Positions 54,403-62,434 of a stretch of DNA of 64,000 nucleotides are shown piece after piece (the stretch's first letter is position 1; each line of letters begins with the position of its first letter). The notes beneath the pieces were generated by a model. It did no database searches, was not told the DNA's origin, and saw only the letters and a list, made by a program, of their open reading frames with translations. Position numbers and translations under genes: made by a program. Location: assembly GCF_003318165.1 (NCBI RefSeq), contig NZ_QOCB01000100.1:1-64000 (forward strand). Direction: 5' to 3'. Source of the DNA: Psychromonas sp. B3M02 (GTDB lineage: Bacteria; Pseudomonadota; Gammaproteobacteria; Enterobacterales; Psychromonadaceae).

Positions 54403-57240
54403 TTAAGCATTCACTGTTTGTGTGTTCTCTGAACGGGCTTCAGCTGCATCATTAAGGTCACGACGTTTACGTTGTAATCTAATGATAATAAACAGCAATA
54501 ATAGCGCTGGTATATAGAACCATTGTTTAGCAGGACGTACTACTGGCACACCGACATCAATAATGATTTGGTCAAAGTCGAAACCTACTTTTTCAGCAGT
54601 ACTATCAAAACCAATACCATCTACCATGATTGAACCATCTTCCTGTGGAAGTAGTTCTAAACCATAATTTTCAAGGCGCTCCTGACCTGTTTCACCTTCA
54701 CCAACCACCATTAACATGGTCAGTGTCACTGGGTCACCCACATCATTTTGGCCATTAACTAATACACGTAGCTCAGTACCTGGATCAACCTCCTCCATGA
54801 CATTTACTAACTCAGTACCAGCGCGCTCATCGTAAGGTGGGATAACATAATCCATCCAGAAACCTGGGCGGAACAATGTAAATGCAATCACTAATAATGC
54901 CAATGACTCCCAACGCTTAGATTTAGCAATGAAGTAACCTTGTGTGCCCGCGGTAAATATCAACATTGCCATGGTGGCGGTAATAAATATCGCTATCCCT
55001 TCTAAGAAGGTCACATCCATTAACAGTAAGTCAGTATTAAAGATGAATAGGAATGGTAATAAAGCAGTACGCAATGAATAGAAGAAGGCCACAAAACCAG
55101 TCTTAATTGGGTCGCCTCCCGATACTGCAGCGGCGGCAAAGGATGCTAAACCTACTGGAGGCGTTACATCCGCCATGATACCGAAGTAGAACACAAACAT
55201 GTGTACTGCAATCAGTGGCACGATTAATCCATTTTGTTGACCTAAGCTAACAATTACAGGCGCTAGTAAAGACGATACAACAATGTAGTTTGCAGTAGTT
55301 GGCAAGCCCATACCTAGAATAAGACTAAGGATACCTGTCCAAACCAAGATCAACATGATCTGTCCCATGGACAAGAACTCAACCAAGGCAGCCAGTTTTA
55401 AACCAATACCCGTTTGCGATACGGCACCAACGATAATACCTGCTGCCGCTGTTGCGATAGCAATACCGATCATGTTTCTTGCACCGGTGATCATGCCATC
55501 AACCAACTCATTAAAGCCTTGTTTGACCATGCCTGATGTTGATTTTTTACGGAACAAAGCAAATAGATGACGTTGCGTTAACAGGATCACAATCATCAAG
55601 GTTGTTGCATAGAATGCAGATAAACCCGGTGATTTACGTTCGATCATCAAGCACCAAATTAATACCACTACAGGTAGTAAGAAGTGTAATCCTGACTTCA
55701 CCGTTGGACCTGTTTCAGGCAAACTAAGTACAGGAGAATTTGGATCGTCCATCACTAAATCAGGGTAAGCAGAGCTTATTTTCACTAATACCACATAAGT
55801 GACCGCAACCAATGCAGCAACTACCCAGAATAGTAAATCAGGCGCAACAAATGATTTCAGCAAGCTAACCACGAAGAATAAACCAAAGGCAGCAATCACT
55901 AAATTACCTAATACAATCGCACCGGTAGAAATCGTTTTTGCCAACTTATCTTCGCTAGATTTAGCTTTAATCTTTTTAAAGACAAAATATTGAATCGCAA
56001 TCACCGCCAGTACTAAACCTAAACGAGCTTCTGTAGTTGCCAATGCAGCGTAAAGCTCAGATAAGTAAAATGCTCCGCCTGCTAACGCGATAATTGGTAA
56101 CAGTGTCATTGCCCAAGAGATTAATACATCTTTAGCCGTTTTCACTTCGCCTTCACGGGTTAACCCTTTCATATTTAATTTCATCGCTTCTAAATGCACA
56201 ATATAAACCAATGCAATGTAAGAGATGATAGCTGGTAAAAAGGCATGTTTAACCACGTCAAAGTAAGGAATATTCACATATTCAACCATTAAGAACGCCG
56301 CGGCACCCATTACTGGTGGCATGATTTGACCATTAACCGAAGAAGCCACTTCTACCGCACCCGCTTTTTCAGAAGAAAAACCAACACGCTTCATCATCGG
56401 AATAGTAAAAGTACCTGTAGTTACTACGTTAGCAATCGATGAACCAGAAATAAGCCCGGTCATACCTGAAGCAACCACCGCTGCTTTTGCTGGACCACCA
56501 CGTAAGTGCCCCATTAATGAGAAAGCAACTTTAATAAAGTAGTTCCCTGCACCCGCACGGTCTAGCAATGCGCCAAACAGAACAAATAGGAATACAAGGT
56601 CAGTTGATACACCTAAAGCAATACCAAATACACCTTCAGAAAATAGCCATTGATGGTCCATAACACCACCAAATGTCGATCCTTTCCAAGCGATTAACTC
56701 AGGCGCATAAGGCCCTAAGAAGGTATAACCTAAGAAGATCATAGCGACGACCATTAATGGTGGGCCTAAGGCACGTCTAGTCGCTTCTAGTAAGGTTAGC
56801 ATACCGACAATAGCAACACCGATATCCACTGGATTAGGTGCACTTGGGCGGTCACTTAGGCGAATACCAAAGATGCTATCCACTAACATAGAGTCAGCAA
56901 TAAATGGATACAAAGCACAGAGGCTGGCAATGATCGCTAACCCCCAATCGGCCATTGGCACTTTACTACGTGAAGATGCTTTAAAAGCGGGATATGCAAG
57001 AAAGGCTAAAAAAATAGCAAAGCCTAAATGAATTGATCTTGCTTCTCCACTTGAGAATACACCCCACCCGAATAAAAAAGGTAAGGGAGAGGCGATCCAA
57101 ACTTGGAATATAGACCAAGTTAACGCCACACCCGCCATCAACTTAACTATCTTTTGATTGGTTGGGTTTCTTCCTCCTGTATCGGTGGAAGCGACGAGAT
57201 TTTGTAATTCCTCATCATTCATTAGTGTTTTTTCAGTCAT
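54403..57240 (-). CDS. TRAP transporter fused permease (DctQM) with C-terminal DUF3394 domain
   Basis: A 945-residue inner-membrane protein with fused small and large TRAP permease subunits. The DctQ-like segments lie in the first 200 residues, the DctM part contains GLISGSSIANVVTTGTFTIPMMKRVGF and the second half contains GMGLPTTANYIVVSSLLAPVI. The C-terminal 170 residues hold an extramembrane acidic domain (GTELRVLVNGQNDVGDPVTL to GVPVVRPAKQWF) of DUF3394 type, then a final helix and a basic tail. The ATG at 57240 has AGGAA and is preferred over the one 24 bases upstream. It works with the TAXI binding protein upstream. Substrate is unknown; a carboxylic acid is expected from the family. 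Confidence 0.9.
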   Translation of the reverse strand: MTEKTLMNDEELQNLVASTDTGGRNPTNQKIVKLMAGVALTWSIFQVWIASPLPFLFGWGVFSSGEARSIHLGFAIFLAFLAYPAFKASSRSKVPMADWGLAIIASLCALYPFIADSMLVDSIFGIRLSDRPSAPNPVDIGVAIVGMLTLLEATRRALGPPLMVVAMIFLGYTFLGPYAPELIAWKGSTFGGVMDHQWLFSEGVFGIALGVSTDLVFLFVLFGALLDRAGAGNYFIKVAFSLMGHLRGGPAKAAVVASGMTGLISGSSIANVVTTGTFTIPMMKRVGFSSEKAGAVEVASSVNGQIMPPVMGAAAFLMVEYVNIPYFDVVKHAFLPAIISYIALVYIVHLEAMKLNMKGLTREGEVKTAKDVLISWAMTLLPIIALAGGAFYLSELYAALATTEARLGLVLAVIAIQYFVFKKIKAKSSEDKLAKTISTGAIVLGNLVIAAFGLFFVVSLLKSFVAPDLLFWVVAALVAVTYVVLVKISSAYPDLVMDDPNSPVLSLPETGPTVKSGLHFLLPVVVLIWCLMIERKSPGLSAFYATTLMIVILLTQRHLFALFRKKSTSGMVKQGFNELVDGMITGARNMIGIAIATAAAGIIVGAVSQTGIGLKLAALVEFLSMGQIMLILVWTGILSLILGMGLPTTANYIVVSSLLAPVIVSLGQQNGLIVPLIAVHMFVFYFGIMADVTPPVGLASFAAAAVSGGDPIKTGFVAFFYSLRTALLPFLFIFNTDLLLMDVTFLEGIAIFITATMAMLIFTAGTQGYFIAKSKRWESLALLVIAFTLFRPGFWMDYVIPPYDERAGTELVNVMEEVDPGTELRVLVNGQNDVGDPVTLTMLMVVGEGETGQERLENYGLELLPQEDGSIMVDGIGFDSTAEKVGFDFDQIIIDVGVPVVRPAKQWFYIPALLLLFIIIRLQRKRRDLNDAAEARSENTQTVNA

Positions 57241-57375
57241 CAGAAAATTCCTATTGGTACGCATGACAATGCGATCTGGTGTAACGAGAGATCTTTCTAA
57301 AAATGCGTAATTGATGCTTTAGATTATCTATATTGATATCCATCGTAATTGGCATTGGGTTGCCCTTTACAACTG

Positions 57376-57417
57376 AGATATACCAAAAACACTTAAATAA
57401 GTAGTTTTGGTATATCT
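57376..57417. other. Inverted repeat between the binding-protein and permease genes
   Basis: 13-bp arms AGATATACCAAAA and TTTTGGTATATCT with a 16-base loop, located downstream of the intercistronic terminator on the minus strand, 136 bases before the TRAP permease start. A T-run follows on the plus strand only. It may be an operator or a leader structure of the permease gene. Confidence 0.5.
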
Positions 57418-57431
57418 GCTTTTTTTAAAAC

Positions 57432-57460
57432 AAAAAAGCGGAAGTATAACTACTCCCGCT
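57432..57460 (-). terminator. Intercistronic terminator after the TAXI binding-protein gene
   Basis: On the minus strand, 9-bp arms AGCGGGAGT and ACTTCCGCT (one G-U pair) followed by TTTTTTG. It lies 21 bases past the TAXI gene stop and would make binding protein more abundant than permease. Confidence 0.8.
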
Positions 57461-57480
57461 CTATTTAACTAAGGGTTAGA

Positions 57481-58446
57481 TTACATCCAACCTTTTTCTT
57501 TGTAGTAACGAATCGCGCCTTCATGAAGTGGAGCAGATAGATTTTTAGTGATCATATCGCTTTCTTTCAGGTTAGCAAATGCAGGGTGCATCTTCTTGAA
57601 ACGTTTGAAGTTTTCAAATACAGCTTTTACCATTTGGTAAACTGTTTCTGAATCTGTTTTAGTTGAGCTAACAAACGTAGCCGCTACACCAAATGTTGCA
57701 GTATCAGTGTCAGTACCTTTGTACATGCCAGCTGGGATACTTGTCATTGCGTAGTATGGGTTATCAGATGCTAATTTTTGAGCAACGTCGTTATCAACAG
57801 GTACTAGTACTGCATCACAAGACGTTGTTGCTTCTTTGATTGAACCATTTGGATGGCCAGCAACGAATACGATTGCGTCTACTTTACCATCACATAGTGC
57901 AGCAGCTTGCTCTGAAGATTTAAGTTCAGACGCAACAGCGAAATCACTCATTTCCCAACCCATTTTGTCCATTAGTACTTCCATCGTACCGCGTTGGCCA
58001 GAACCAGGGTTACCTACGTTTACTTTTTTACCTTTTAAATCATCAAAGCTTTTAATACCTGCATCGGCACGTGCAACCACTGTGAACGGTTCTGCATATA
58101 CAGAGAATACAGAGCGTAATTCTTTAAATGCACCTGCAGGGAATTGCTCTGGAGCAGTACCGTTGTATGCATGGAACTGCCAATCTGATTGAGCAACACC
58201 CATATCAAGGTCGCCAGATTTTAGACCGTTAATGTTAGTTACTGAACCACCTGTTTTATGAGTACAGTTAATTTCGTGCTCAGCTGTACCACGGTTTACT
58301 AGACGACAAATAGCACCACCTACTTGATAATAAACACCCGTTTGACCACCAGTACCAATTACTACGTGTTTAGTTTCTGCGATTGCAGAACTTGCCATGA
58401 ATGTTGCGCCTACAGCCGCTGCCATTGCTAATTTTTTTAAAAACAT
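57481..58446 (-). CDS. TAXI-family TRAP transporter solute-binding protein
   Basis: A 321-residue periplasmic protein. The Sec signal peptide runs FLKKLAMAAAVGATFMASSAIAE with cleavage near 23. The mature start HVVIGTGGQTGVYYQVGGAICRLVN is the hallmark of TAXI proteins (GTGG..GVYY), and VGNPGSGQRGTMEVLMDKMGW is also typical. The ATG at 58446 has AAGGAAG; the open frame runs 18 codons upstream. It feeds the fused permease downstream. TAXI substrates are poorly known (glutamate, alpha-ketoglutarate and others), so the ligand is not assigned. Confidence 0.9.
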   Translation of the reverse strand: MFLKKLAMAAAVGATFMASSAIAETKHVVIGTGGQTGVYYQVGGAICRLVNRGTAEHEINCTHKTGGSVTNINGLKSGDLDMGVAQSDWQFHAYNGTAPEQFPAGAFKELRSVFSVYAEPFTVVARADAGIKSFDDLKGKKVNVGNPGSGQRGTMEVLMDKMGWEMSDFAVASELKSSEQAAALCDGKVDAIVFVAGHPNGSIKEATTSCDAVLVPVDNDVAQKLASDNPYYAMTSIPAGMYKGTDTDTATFGVAATFVSSTKTDSETVYQMVKAVFENFKRFKKMHPAFANLKESDMITKNLSAPLHEGAIRYYKEKGWM

Positions 58447-58837
58447 ATTTAACTTCCTTTTAGATTTATTTCGGTGGTACTTTCCTATATAGACAAGCAA
58501 GAATCAAGCCTATAGAGGAAAATATGTGGACTCTCAAGTCCTTACAGAAAGGGCTGTATTAAACTCAAACACATTGCTTATTAAACAATCACTTACATGT
58601 TCTTTTTTGGTGCATTACTTTTATTTTCGCACCATTTAAGGGCAGATTACCTGCCGTTTTTATTTCGGTTTTGCGATGCACCAATCAAGTTTATGGATAC
58701 TTACTTTATAATGGTGATGATTTATGGCCTTTATCGCTTGAAATTCATACAGATCATGTTGGCACAAATCATAAACGACTTGCTTAAATGGCGCTGAAAA
58801 GCTTAACTATAACCCCAGCTAATTTAGGAGAAACTCC
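58447..58837. other. Divergent regulatory region between the TAXI gene and a LysR gene
   Basis: 391 bases. TTGGTGCAT (58607-58615) recurs inverted as ATGCACCAA (58676-58684), and a third GCACCA lies at 58629-58634, which pairs with TGGTGC 58608-58613. This cluster is a candidate LysR binding region. A small GGCAG/CTGCC hairpin with T-run (58641-58661) also lies here. A 66-codon plus-strand frame (58597-58797) has no ribosome-binding site and is probably spurious. Confidence 0.45.
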
Positions 58838-59743
58838 GTGCTTAATGAAACCACTTTACCCTCAATCAAAGCATTACGTACTTTTGTGGCGGTGGCCGAT
58901 AACATGAGTTTTTCAAAAGCAGCACAAGCGATTTTTGTTAGCCAAGGCGCAGTGAGTAAAAATATCGCCTCCTTAGAAAAACAACTTGGGCAACCTCTAT
59001 TCAATCGACGTTTAAACGGTATTGAGTTAACCAGTGCAGGCGAGCAATATCTGCCTAAAATCATCGAAGCACTGGAAATTATTCAATATACGACTGAAAG
59101 CTTAGTGTTGATCGATCAAGTGGAAGAAGTTTTATCATTAAATGTGACGCCTTCTTTTGCTAGCTTATGGTTAATTCCACATATCCAACAATTTTATGAT
59201 CTCAATAAAAATATTCGCGTCAGAATAAAAACCGGTGATGGTATTATCAAAAAGACCAATGGAGAAAGTGATATCGCCATTCGTTGTTTATCTCTCTCAA
59301 CACATTATGAAAATGCCACGCTATTAAGAAAAGAAAAGTTAGTGTTAGTTGTCTCTCCTCAATTACTGGCTAATAAACCTATTAACACCATACAAGATGT
59401 ACAGCACTTTGATGCTATTTTTCATATAACGCGTCCGCGATTATGGGAGCAATTTAAAAAGCAAAACCAGTTAACCTTTAGCAGTAATTATAGTTGCACT
59501 GGTTTTGAACATTTCTACATGTCCTTAGAAGCGGCAAAAGGCGGATTAGGGTTAGCACTTTTGCCAGACTTTATGGTGCATAAATCTTTAGCCAGTGGCG
59601 AACTGGTTAATCCCCTTGATATTAGTATAAACACCGATTATGGCTATTATGCGTTTATACCAAGCTACCGACTTTCATCTCGAAAGATTTATGAATTTAA
59701 GCAATGGGTCACGGAAAATCTATCTGAAAACAACGACTTATAA
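58838..59743 (+). CDS. LysR-family transcriptional regulator (GcvA-like)
   Basis: A 301-residue LysR regulator starting at GTG 58838, supported by AGGAG seven bases upstream. The HTH MSFSKAAQAIFVSQGAVSKNIASLEKQLGQPLFNR and LTSAGEQYLPKI follow the GcvA/AmpR group. The effector domain has GEFVPSF-like and TRPRLWEQF segments. It is divergent from the TAXI-TRAP genes and convergent with the BKACE-aminotransferase pair, so it probably controls one or both in response to the transported substrate. Confidence 0.88.
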   Translation: MLNETTLPSIKALRTFVAVADNMSFSKAAQAIFVSQGAVSKNIASLEKQLGQPLFNRRLNGIELTSAGEQYLPKIIEALEIIQYTTESLVLIDQVEEVLSLNVTPSFASLWLIPHIQQFYDLNKNIRVRIKTGDGIIKKTNGESDIAIRCLSLSTHYENATLLRKEKLVLVVSPQLLANKPINTIQDVQHFDAIFHITRPRLWEQFKKQNQLTFSSNYSCTGFEHFYMSLEAAKGGLGLALLPDFMVHKSLASGELVNPLDISINTDYGYYAFIPSYRLSSRKIYEFKQWVTENLSENNDL

Positions 59744-59748
59744 TTTTA

Positions 59749-60594
59749 TTATTGAGAACACAAAGCACGACGAAAGCTATTAGCATCATGTAAGTCGATA
59801 TTTAATAAGCAACTCACCGCTTTAATATCGATAATTTGTTGTGCATTACTGTCGGCCACTCCTCCTTGACTATTAAAGTGATTGTTTTCAAAACCAACAC
59901 GCACATCGCCTCCCATCAACATAGCACTGATCAAACACTGATGCTCTTCAGGACCAAAGGCACAGGTTGCCCAACGCGTTTTTGCTGTTAACAACTGTTT
60001 ACTTAAAAAAGGTGCAAGGTCAGTGGCTGAAGAACGTAATTGTTGATGGTAACGTCCTAACACTAATAAAATATGGTGGTTTTTACTCGGTAAAATACCT
60101 TGTTTAATCAGCGAAAAGTAACGTTGTACATCTTCCACTGAATAGAGAATGTATTGAGCAATAATACCTCGATCTTCTACCCAATGAAAAAATTTTTCTG
60201 CCACTGCTAAATATGAGTCATCAGGAATTAACTCTTTCAAAGCAAAAGAAGCCGCTTCAGGTAGGGTTTCTTTGATCAGCTGCATCTGCTCTGGAGGTTG
60301 ATATTGTCCAACGGCTTCCGTAGTCAATTGCACTATAATTGAATCGCCCACTGCCTGCTTAACGGCTGTTAAAGTTTTGATATTATCGTCAATCGCTAAG
60401 GAGTGTAGGCCTTTTTTATCACGTGCATGGAGATGCACCATTGCCGCACCAGCATCACGGCAAGCAACAACATCATCAACAATTTGTTCAATAGTCACAG
60501 GTAAAGCGGGATGATCTTGTCGGGTTTTACGCGCACCATTGGGCGCAACAATAATCGTAGATTTATGTGTTTGTTCAGAGATCATCATTCCCAA
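59749..60594 (-). CDS. BKACE-family beta-keto acid cleavage enzyme
   Basis: A 281-residue TIM-barrel enzyme of the BKACE family (Kce, DUF849), which condenses a beta-keto acid with acetyl-CoA to give acetoacetate plus a new acyl-CoA. The zinc-binding HLH (His54, His56, in MVHLHARD) and the later Glu in VGFENNHF are intact; the N-terminal TIIVAPNGARKTRQDHPALP matches the family. The start overlaps the aminotransferase stop by 10 bases, so the two are translationally coupled. The family includes 3-keto-5-aminohexanoate, dehydrocarnitine and other activities; the substrate is not assignable from sequence. Confidence 0.87.
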   Translation of the reverse strand: MGMMISEQTHKSTIIVAPNGARKTRQDHPALPVTIEQIVDDVVACRDAGAAMVHLHARDKKGLHSLAIDDNIKTLTAVKQAVGDSIIVQLTTEAVGQYQPPEQMQLIKETLPEAASFALKELIPDDSYLAVAEKFFHWVEDRGIIAQYILYSVEDVQRYFSLIKQGILPSKNHHILLVLGRYHQQLRSSATDLAPFLSKQLLTAKTRWATCAFGPEEHQCLISAMLMGGDVRVGFENNHFNSQGGVADSNAQQIIDIKAVSCLLNIDLHDANSFRRALCSQ

Positions 60595-61916
60595 CCTTGT
60601 GCTGCTTCGATCAAGGCTGCTTTTAGTTTGCTCACCAACTCATCTAGTTGTTTATCATTAATTATAAATGGCGGAGCTAATAGAATATGATGCCCAGCAC
60701 GACCATTAATAGTACCCGCCATCGGGTAACACATTAACCCATGCTTCATGGCTAGCTGTTTAATCACTTTGTTTGCTTCGGTTGAAGTCGGTAATGGTGT
60801 TTTGCTTTGTTTATCAGCCACCAGCTCAACACCAATAAATAAACCACGCCCTCTAACATCTCCAACATAAGGTAACGGAGATAATGCTTCTCTTAACTTA
60901 GCGCGTAATTTTATACCTTGCTCGAGTACTTTATCTAACAAGTTCTCCGAGATAATAGTTTGTACCGTCGCTAATGCTGCGGCACAAGCAACGGGATGCG
61001 CCATAAACGTATGTCCATGCTGGAAAAATCCACTGCCATTGGCAATAGCATCGTAAATTTTGTCACTGATCACGACACCACCAATCGGTTGATACCCTGC
61101 ACCTAAACCTTTTGCGATAGTTACTAAATCAGGAACGATTTGATCTTGTTCAAAGGCATAAAAAGTACCTGTTCGCCCAATACCACACATCACTTCATCA
61201 AGAATAAGCAACACATCATATTTATCACAGATCTCGCGAATACGCTTAAAGTAACCTTGAGTTGCAGGTAAAGCACCTGCCGTTGCGCCTACTACAGGCT
61301 CAGCAACAAAGGCCATTACATTCTCAGCGCCTACAGCTAATATTTCAGTTTCTAATTCATTGGCAACACGCAATGAATAATCTAATTCTGATTCATTGTC
61401 TTGTTGATCACGATACGCATAACAAGGGGAGATATGTTTTACTTTAGAAAGTAATGGCATGAATTTTTCTCTTCGCCATTCATTTCCACCCACGGCTAAC
61501 GCGCCTAAGGTATTACCATGATAACTTTGGCGTCTAGCAATAAATTGTGTTTTACTCGGCTGTCCTATTTCCACAAAATACTGACGAGCCATTTTTAATG
61601 CTGACTCCACAGCTTCCGAGCCACCACTTACAAAGTAAACATGGTTTAACGGGTCTGGCGCTAAATCCGTTAACAGTGTTGCTAAGTCTTCACTTGGCTG
61701 GCTCGTAAAGAAACCAGTATGAGCAAAGGGAATCGATTCAATCTGCTCGATCATGGCTTTTTTTACTGCCGCATGGCTATGACCTAGATTGGAAACCGCA
61801 GCACCTCCACAACCATCTAAATACTGTTTGCCAGTTTGGTCGAATAAATAAATCCCCTCACCACCAGTAACGGTTGGTAGTTGAGAGTGGCAGTGGCGAT
61901 GCAGAATATGCGTCAT
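60585..61916 (-). CDS. Class III pyridoxal-phosphate aminotransferase
   Basis: A 443-residue fold-type I aminotransferase of the omega/beta-amino-acid group. The glycine-rich phosphate loop FVSGGSEAVESALKMARQ (about 94-111), SYHGNTLGAL, VMAFVAEPVVG, LILDEVMCGIGRTG and the PLP-binding Lys in TIAKGLGAGYQPIGG are all canonical. The coupled BKACE gene suggests the enzyme makes a beta-keto acid from a beta-amino acid for cleavage. That is inference. Family members also act on 4-aminobutyrate, beta-alanine, adenosylmethionine and putrescine. Confidence 0.88.
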   Translation of the reverse strand: MTHILHRHCHSQLPTVTGGEGIYLFDQTGKQYLDGCGGAAVSNLGHSHAAVKKAMIEQIESIPFAHTGFFTSQPSEDLATLLTDLAPDPLNHVYFVSGGSEAVESALKMARQYFVEIGQPSKTQFIARRQSYHGNTLGALAVGGNEWRREKFMPLLSKVKHISPCYAYRDQQDNESELDYSLRVANELETEILAVGAENVMAFVAEPVVGATAGALPATQGYFKRIREICDKYDVLLILDEVMCGIGRTGTFYAFEQDQIVPDLVTIAKGLGAGYQPIGGVVISDKIYDAIANGSGFFQHGHTFMAHPVACAAALATVQTIISENLLDKVLEQGIKLRAKLREALSPLPYVGDVRGRGLFIGVELVADKQSKTPLPTSTEANKVIKQLAMKHGLMCYPMAGTINGRAGHHILLAPPFIINDKQLDELVSKLKAALIEAAQGWE

Positions 61917-62434
61917 GTTGGTAACCCTTTGAAAAATATCTATTAAGAAAGTTTGATAATCATGTTTTTTTACGAGGTTTACAAAGGAATTAAAATAGAG
62001 GGGTATGAAAAAGAGGAATACAGGCTAAGCGAGCTGAACTGTGAACGGTATGTTAATCGTTAATATGTGTTTTACGTTTTAGACATAAAAATATGATAAA
62101 ACTGCAATAAAACTACAACAATCCCTTGTAATTATGCTTCTCAATATTTGTTGTCCACTAGGTCATAACGTTAAATAAATTCATTGGATAAAAGGATGAA
62201 GGCCATCACTGTTTTAAAAAAAACATTATGTGTAACGTTAATATTTGATTAACAATCCAGCCCCTGAAAGGGTCAAAAATTAATCATTTAGAGTTAAAAA
62301 CATACATTTTTTTAAAAAAAGTGATGCATCTTTCACAAAGTGAAGGTAATTTAAACAACAGGTTGACTGGATGGTCAACTAAATGGACTGAATATTAACA
62401 ATATACTTACATTAACATTACTAGGGAAAGAGCA
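61917..62434. other. Divergent intergenic region between aminotransferase and nucleotidase-like genes
   Basis: 518 AT-rich bases. The right end has the dyad GTTGAC (62362-62367) / GTCAAC (62374-62379) and a good -10 element TATACT (62402-62407) with no convincing -35, which fits an activator-dependent promoter for the nucleotidase gene. No ORF or RNA gene was recognised. Confidence 0.45.

Noticed and set aside
58597-58797. 66-codon plus-strand frame between the TAXI and LysR genes
   Set aside because: No ribosome-binding site, hydrophobic low-information sequence, and it overlaps inverted repeats likely to be regulatory.
62102-62119. Pho-box-like sequence before the nucleotidase gene (13 of 18 positions)
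   Set aside because: The second half-site is poor, and the site lies more than 300 bases from the start, too far for a simple PhoB promoter. A phosphate link remains plausible from the gene's function only.
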